Source: a virus | Reading direction: 5' to 3' (one strand) | DNA length: 21,743 nt | Virus record (IMG/VR): IMGVR_UViG_3300042522_001134 | Location: 1-21,743 of that record | In this document: one piece after another, positions 19,837-21,743 of the stretch | Layout: each line of letters begins with the position of its first letter | Numbering within the stretch: position 1 is the first letter of the stretch | The notes under the pieces: model-generated | The model's input: only the letters and a program-made list of their open reading frames with translations | The model's database searches: none | What the model was told of the DNA's origin: nothing | Translations under genes and position numbers: made by a program

Positions 19837-21662
19837 CACTCAGTCACCCTGAAGTTGCCGGGAGTCAATACATCCTTTGCAACAATGCTAGCTCCGCTCG
19901 AATCAACAGGTACTTGCACGGCAGAGACATTGATCAGGCCTTCTTCGTCAAGCGTGAGCTGTTCGACTTGGAAGATGCTGCTGTTGTTCTGCTGGCTGCG
20001 GATCATAAACAGAGTGTTGTGTAGCGCTGGATCGGAGATCACGTTGCCGGAGACAAAGAACGAACGTTCAATAAACTCACCAGTGGTCGGGTTGAAAAAC
20101 ATGGCGTCGTAGCTGCCGTCATCAATCGGATTGATGGAAGTCAAGCTGCCTGCATCGGTGATGGCACCCACGCTGTTGGTGTTAAAGGTGGTAGCCGTCG
20201 TCATCACGCGGATATAAGAACCAGGCTGGATACTGAGCGCATCCGGCACCGTTTTGAACGTGACTGTTTGCGTAACGCGGCGCCGCACACTCAACAAGAA
20301 TCGAGCTGTACGCAAAGCCTGTTCACGGTTGGTGCAGAAGTCGCTGAGATCAAACACCTGCTGGGTGGCGGATGCGTCGTCTTCGGCAATGTCGGCCCAT
20401 TCCACCAACGCTGAGGCTTGCGTCGGCAGATCGTTTTCAACGGTGACGCGCCAAGAGACCAAAGCTTTGAAGTTGGTGCGCTGGGCAATATCGATGTACT
20501 GCAGCTGCAGCGAGTCTTCGATGATGTTGCCAGCCGTGAAGATCTGTTCGACAGCGATAGGGCTAGTACTGATCTGAAAGCTGCTGTTGAACGGCAATGC
20601 CGGCATCAAGCCAAAACGACCATTTTTGATCGTGAAGTTACACAGCTGTAGCGGCGCTGTATTGAAAATGAACGAGCGGAGTGATTCGGTATCTTCTAGT
20701 ACGCCGTCGTAGAAAATCTTGTTGGCACGAAGGTAACGCCCTGTCGTTTGCAGTGAGGCGACATCGACAAGCTCCAGTGGCACGACATTGCCGACGCCTT
20801 GCTTGATATCGGTCAACAGGTAGTAGACGAGATCAGAGAACAGGTTGCTGGGGCCGTTTCCGCCGTCTACCAGCCGTTGGACACTGATGCCACTAGGAAT
20901 CCAAGCGCGTATTTGTCCGACGCTTCCGATCTGACCGCTTGATTTGACGGAGATAGCAAGGACGGATAGGTCGTCGTAATTTGCATCCGATACGTTTTCT
21001 AGATATTCGTTGACATAAACAATTTCATGCTCTGGATTTGATTGATTGGATTTTGTAAGTTCTTGATAAAAGCTGACATCGGCAATTTGTGATTGCTGCT
21101 CAAAAATGCGTTGAGCCCTTGAAACACCGTTGTCATCTACAGGGCGTCCCGGTATCGGTGTCGGCGCCGCTGTTGGCGCTGGCGTTGGCGCAGGCGTTGG
21201 CGCAGGTGTTGGACCGGGAGTAGGGTTTGGATTGGGCGGCGCGGGAGTTGGGGTTGCTGTTCTAACAGCTGCGGTTACTCGGTAACTGAGTGTGCTTAAA
21301 CCTCTACCAAGCGGGTTGTTGACTAACTTTTCAAAAGTAAAGATTGCGCCAACAGGTCCATCGCCGACCGACCGAATGACTTTATAGGTAAAGTTTCGCC
21401 ATATAAGCCGTGAGCCAGTTAAATCAACGTATTTCTGACCAACGTCAACCCCGATGGTGCCTCTAATTACTTCCGCCCTAATGCGAATGGTAATCGTTGA
21501 ATTGCCAGCAAGGCAGATTAGATCTTCTTCCTGTCTAGCCCCGACCGACTTAGTCGTTGGATCTCCAAAGATATCAAAGTAGATTGCATTTGCGGGAAAC
21601 GGATTTAATGTCGTTGCCGGCGATACGCTAGCTAGATCAACTTCGGTCGGGGTAAAAGACAT
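19836..21662 (-). CDS. Tail tip / host-specificity (J-like) protein, 608 residues
   Basis: The protein has three parts. Residues 1 to about 135 are an N-terminal beta domain beginning MSFTPTEVDLASVSPATTLN. Residues about 136-172 are a Pro/Thr/Ala linker (PTPGPTPAPTPAPTPAP-like). Residues about 173-608 resemble the central region of phage J-like tip attachment proteins. An RTARFLLSVRRRVTQTVTFK segment followed by LSIQPGSYIRV matches the family's helix-strand region, and WRVTVENDLPTQASALVEWA and strand repeats surround it. It probably sits at the tail tip, holds the fibres and takes part in host attachment. No Shine-Dalgarno is evident before ATG 21662. The J-like label is inference from pattern and gene order. 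Confidence 0.72.
   Translation of the reverse strand: MSFTPTEVDLASVSPATTLNPFPANAIYFDIFGDPTTKSVGARQEEDLICLAGNSTITIRIRAEVIRGTIGVDVGQKYVDLTGSRLIWRNFTYKVIRSVGDGPVGAIFTFEKLVNNPLGRGLSTLSYRVTAAVRTATPTPAPPNPNPTPGPTPAPTPAPTPAPTAAPTPIPGRPVDDNGVSRAQRIFEQQSQIADVSFYQELTKSNQSNPEHEIVYVNEYLENVSDANYDDLSVLAISVKSSGQIGSVGQIRAWIPSGISVQRLVDGGNGPSNLFSDLVYYLLTDIKQGVGNVVPLELVDVASLQTTGRYLRANKIFYDGVLEDTESLRSFIFNTAPLQLCNFTIKNGRFGLMPALPFNSSFQISTSPIAVEQIFTAGNIIEDSLQLQYIDIAQRTNFKALVSWRVTVENDLPTQASALVEWADIAEDDASATQQVFDLSDFCTNREQALRTARFLLSVRRRVTQTVTFKTVPDALSIQPGSYIRVMTTATTFNTNSVGAITDAGSLTSINPIDDGSYDAMFFNPTTGEFIERSFFVSGNVISDPALHNTLFMIRSQQNNSSIFQVEQLTLDEEGLINVSAVQVPVDSSGASIVAKDVLTPGNFRVTE
21158..21255 (-). repeat. Pro-Thr-Ala repeat linker, with tandem 12 bp units
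   Basis: The DNA contains repeats of the GGCGTTGGCGCA unit at about 21179-21214, read on the minus strand as Ala-Pro-Thr-Pro units. The full Pro-rich tract covers about residues 136-172 of the tail tip protein. It separates two folded domains and is likely extended and stiff. Such simple repeats can change in number by slippage. Confidence 0.7.
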
Positions 21663-21695
21663 CGATCTCTGGGTGAGTGGTAGTGAATAAAACCT

Positions 21696-21743
21696 TTAGC
21701 CAGGAATGAACGTACCACCAACAAATGCGGTACTTGCGTTGGT
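21696..21743 (-). CDS. C-terminus of an upstream tail gene (runs off the right edge)
   Basis: The minus strand frame from 21743 is open and reads TNASTAFVGGTFIPG before TAA 21698-21696. A short C-terminus of the form FVGGTFIPG is typical of structural proteins, and the orientation matches the late block. Only 15 residues are visible, so the identity cannot be given. The 33 bp between this stop and the tail tip start show no promoter or Shine-Dalgarno sequence that I would trust. Confidence 0.5.
   Translation of the reverse strand, partial: TNASTAFVGGTFIPG

Noticed and set aside
1-21743. Search for tRNA genes, CRISPR arrays, integrase, transposase and GCGATCGC (HIP1) sites
   Set aside because: None were seen on reading. 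The search by eye is not exhaustive for tRNAs, and the absence of HIP1 does not settle the host.

Overview
The window looks like about half of the genome of a tailed double-stranded DNA phage, most likely a siphovirus-like phage of picocyanobacteria. The call rests on three things. The replication genes are of phage type: a primase-helicase, a family A polymerase with its own exonuclease, a dCTP deaminase and a DUF3310 protein. The tail and lysis block is on the opposite strand. Several small proteins and the fibre proteins resemble cyanophage families as I remember them; no database search was possible, so the host is an inference. I saw no integrase, tRNA, rRNA, CRISPR array or insertion sequence.

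Layout. Positions 1-101 hold the start of a minus-strand gene. Positions 102-241 are a divergent control region with a minus-strand terminator hairpin and a TACTGTGTA-type site. Positions 242-10238 form a tightly packed plus-strand replication and early block. It contains the primase-helicase with an iteron-like array inside its 3' end, a run of small unknown genes, an HTH protein, dCTP deaminase, DUF3310, a 54-residue membrane protein, Cys-rich DNA-binding-like proteins, DNA polymerase I, and a cluster of small genes around a ribbon-helix-helix regulator. Most junctions are ATGA, GTGA or TGATG overlaps, which suggests translational coupling. Positions 10251-21743 are the minus-strand late block, transcribed right to left: the end of an upstream tail gene, a J-like tail tip protein, three small tail proteins, two large repeat-rich fibre proteins, a fibre-assembly-like protein, tiny membrane and basic proteins, and a two-domain endolysin. 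One HNH endonuclease gene (12096-12413) sits on the plus strand inside this late block.

How it works together. The primase-helicase probably starts replication, with the repeats in its own gene as a candidate origin. Polymerase I copies the DNA, and the deaminase with the DUF3310 protein adjusts nucleotide supply. The late block builds the tail tip and fibres and then lyses the host through small membrane proteins and the endolysin.

Strongest observations: (1) seven GTGTCCCCCT repeats in both orientations, spaced by about 21 or 42 bp, in the 3' end of the primase gene and read in several codon frames; (2) a shared TACTGTGTA site around the ribbon-helix-helix gene and in the divergent region; (3) several clearly protein-like reading frames without a standard start codon (6678-6860, 10251-10481, 11581-11862), which point to frameshifts, sequence errors or non-AUG starts; (4) several genes of 28 to 56 codons that a length cut-off would miss.
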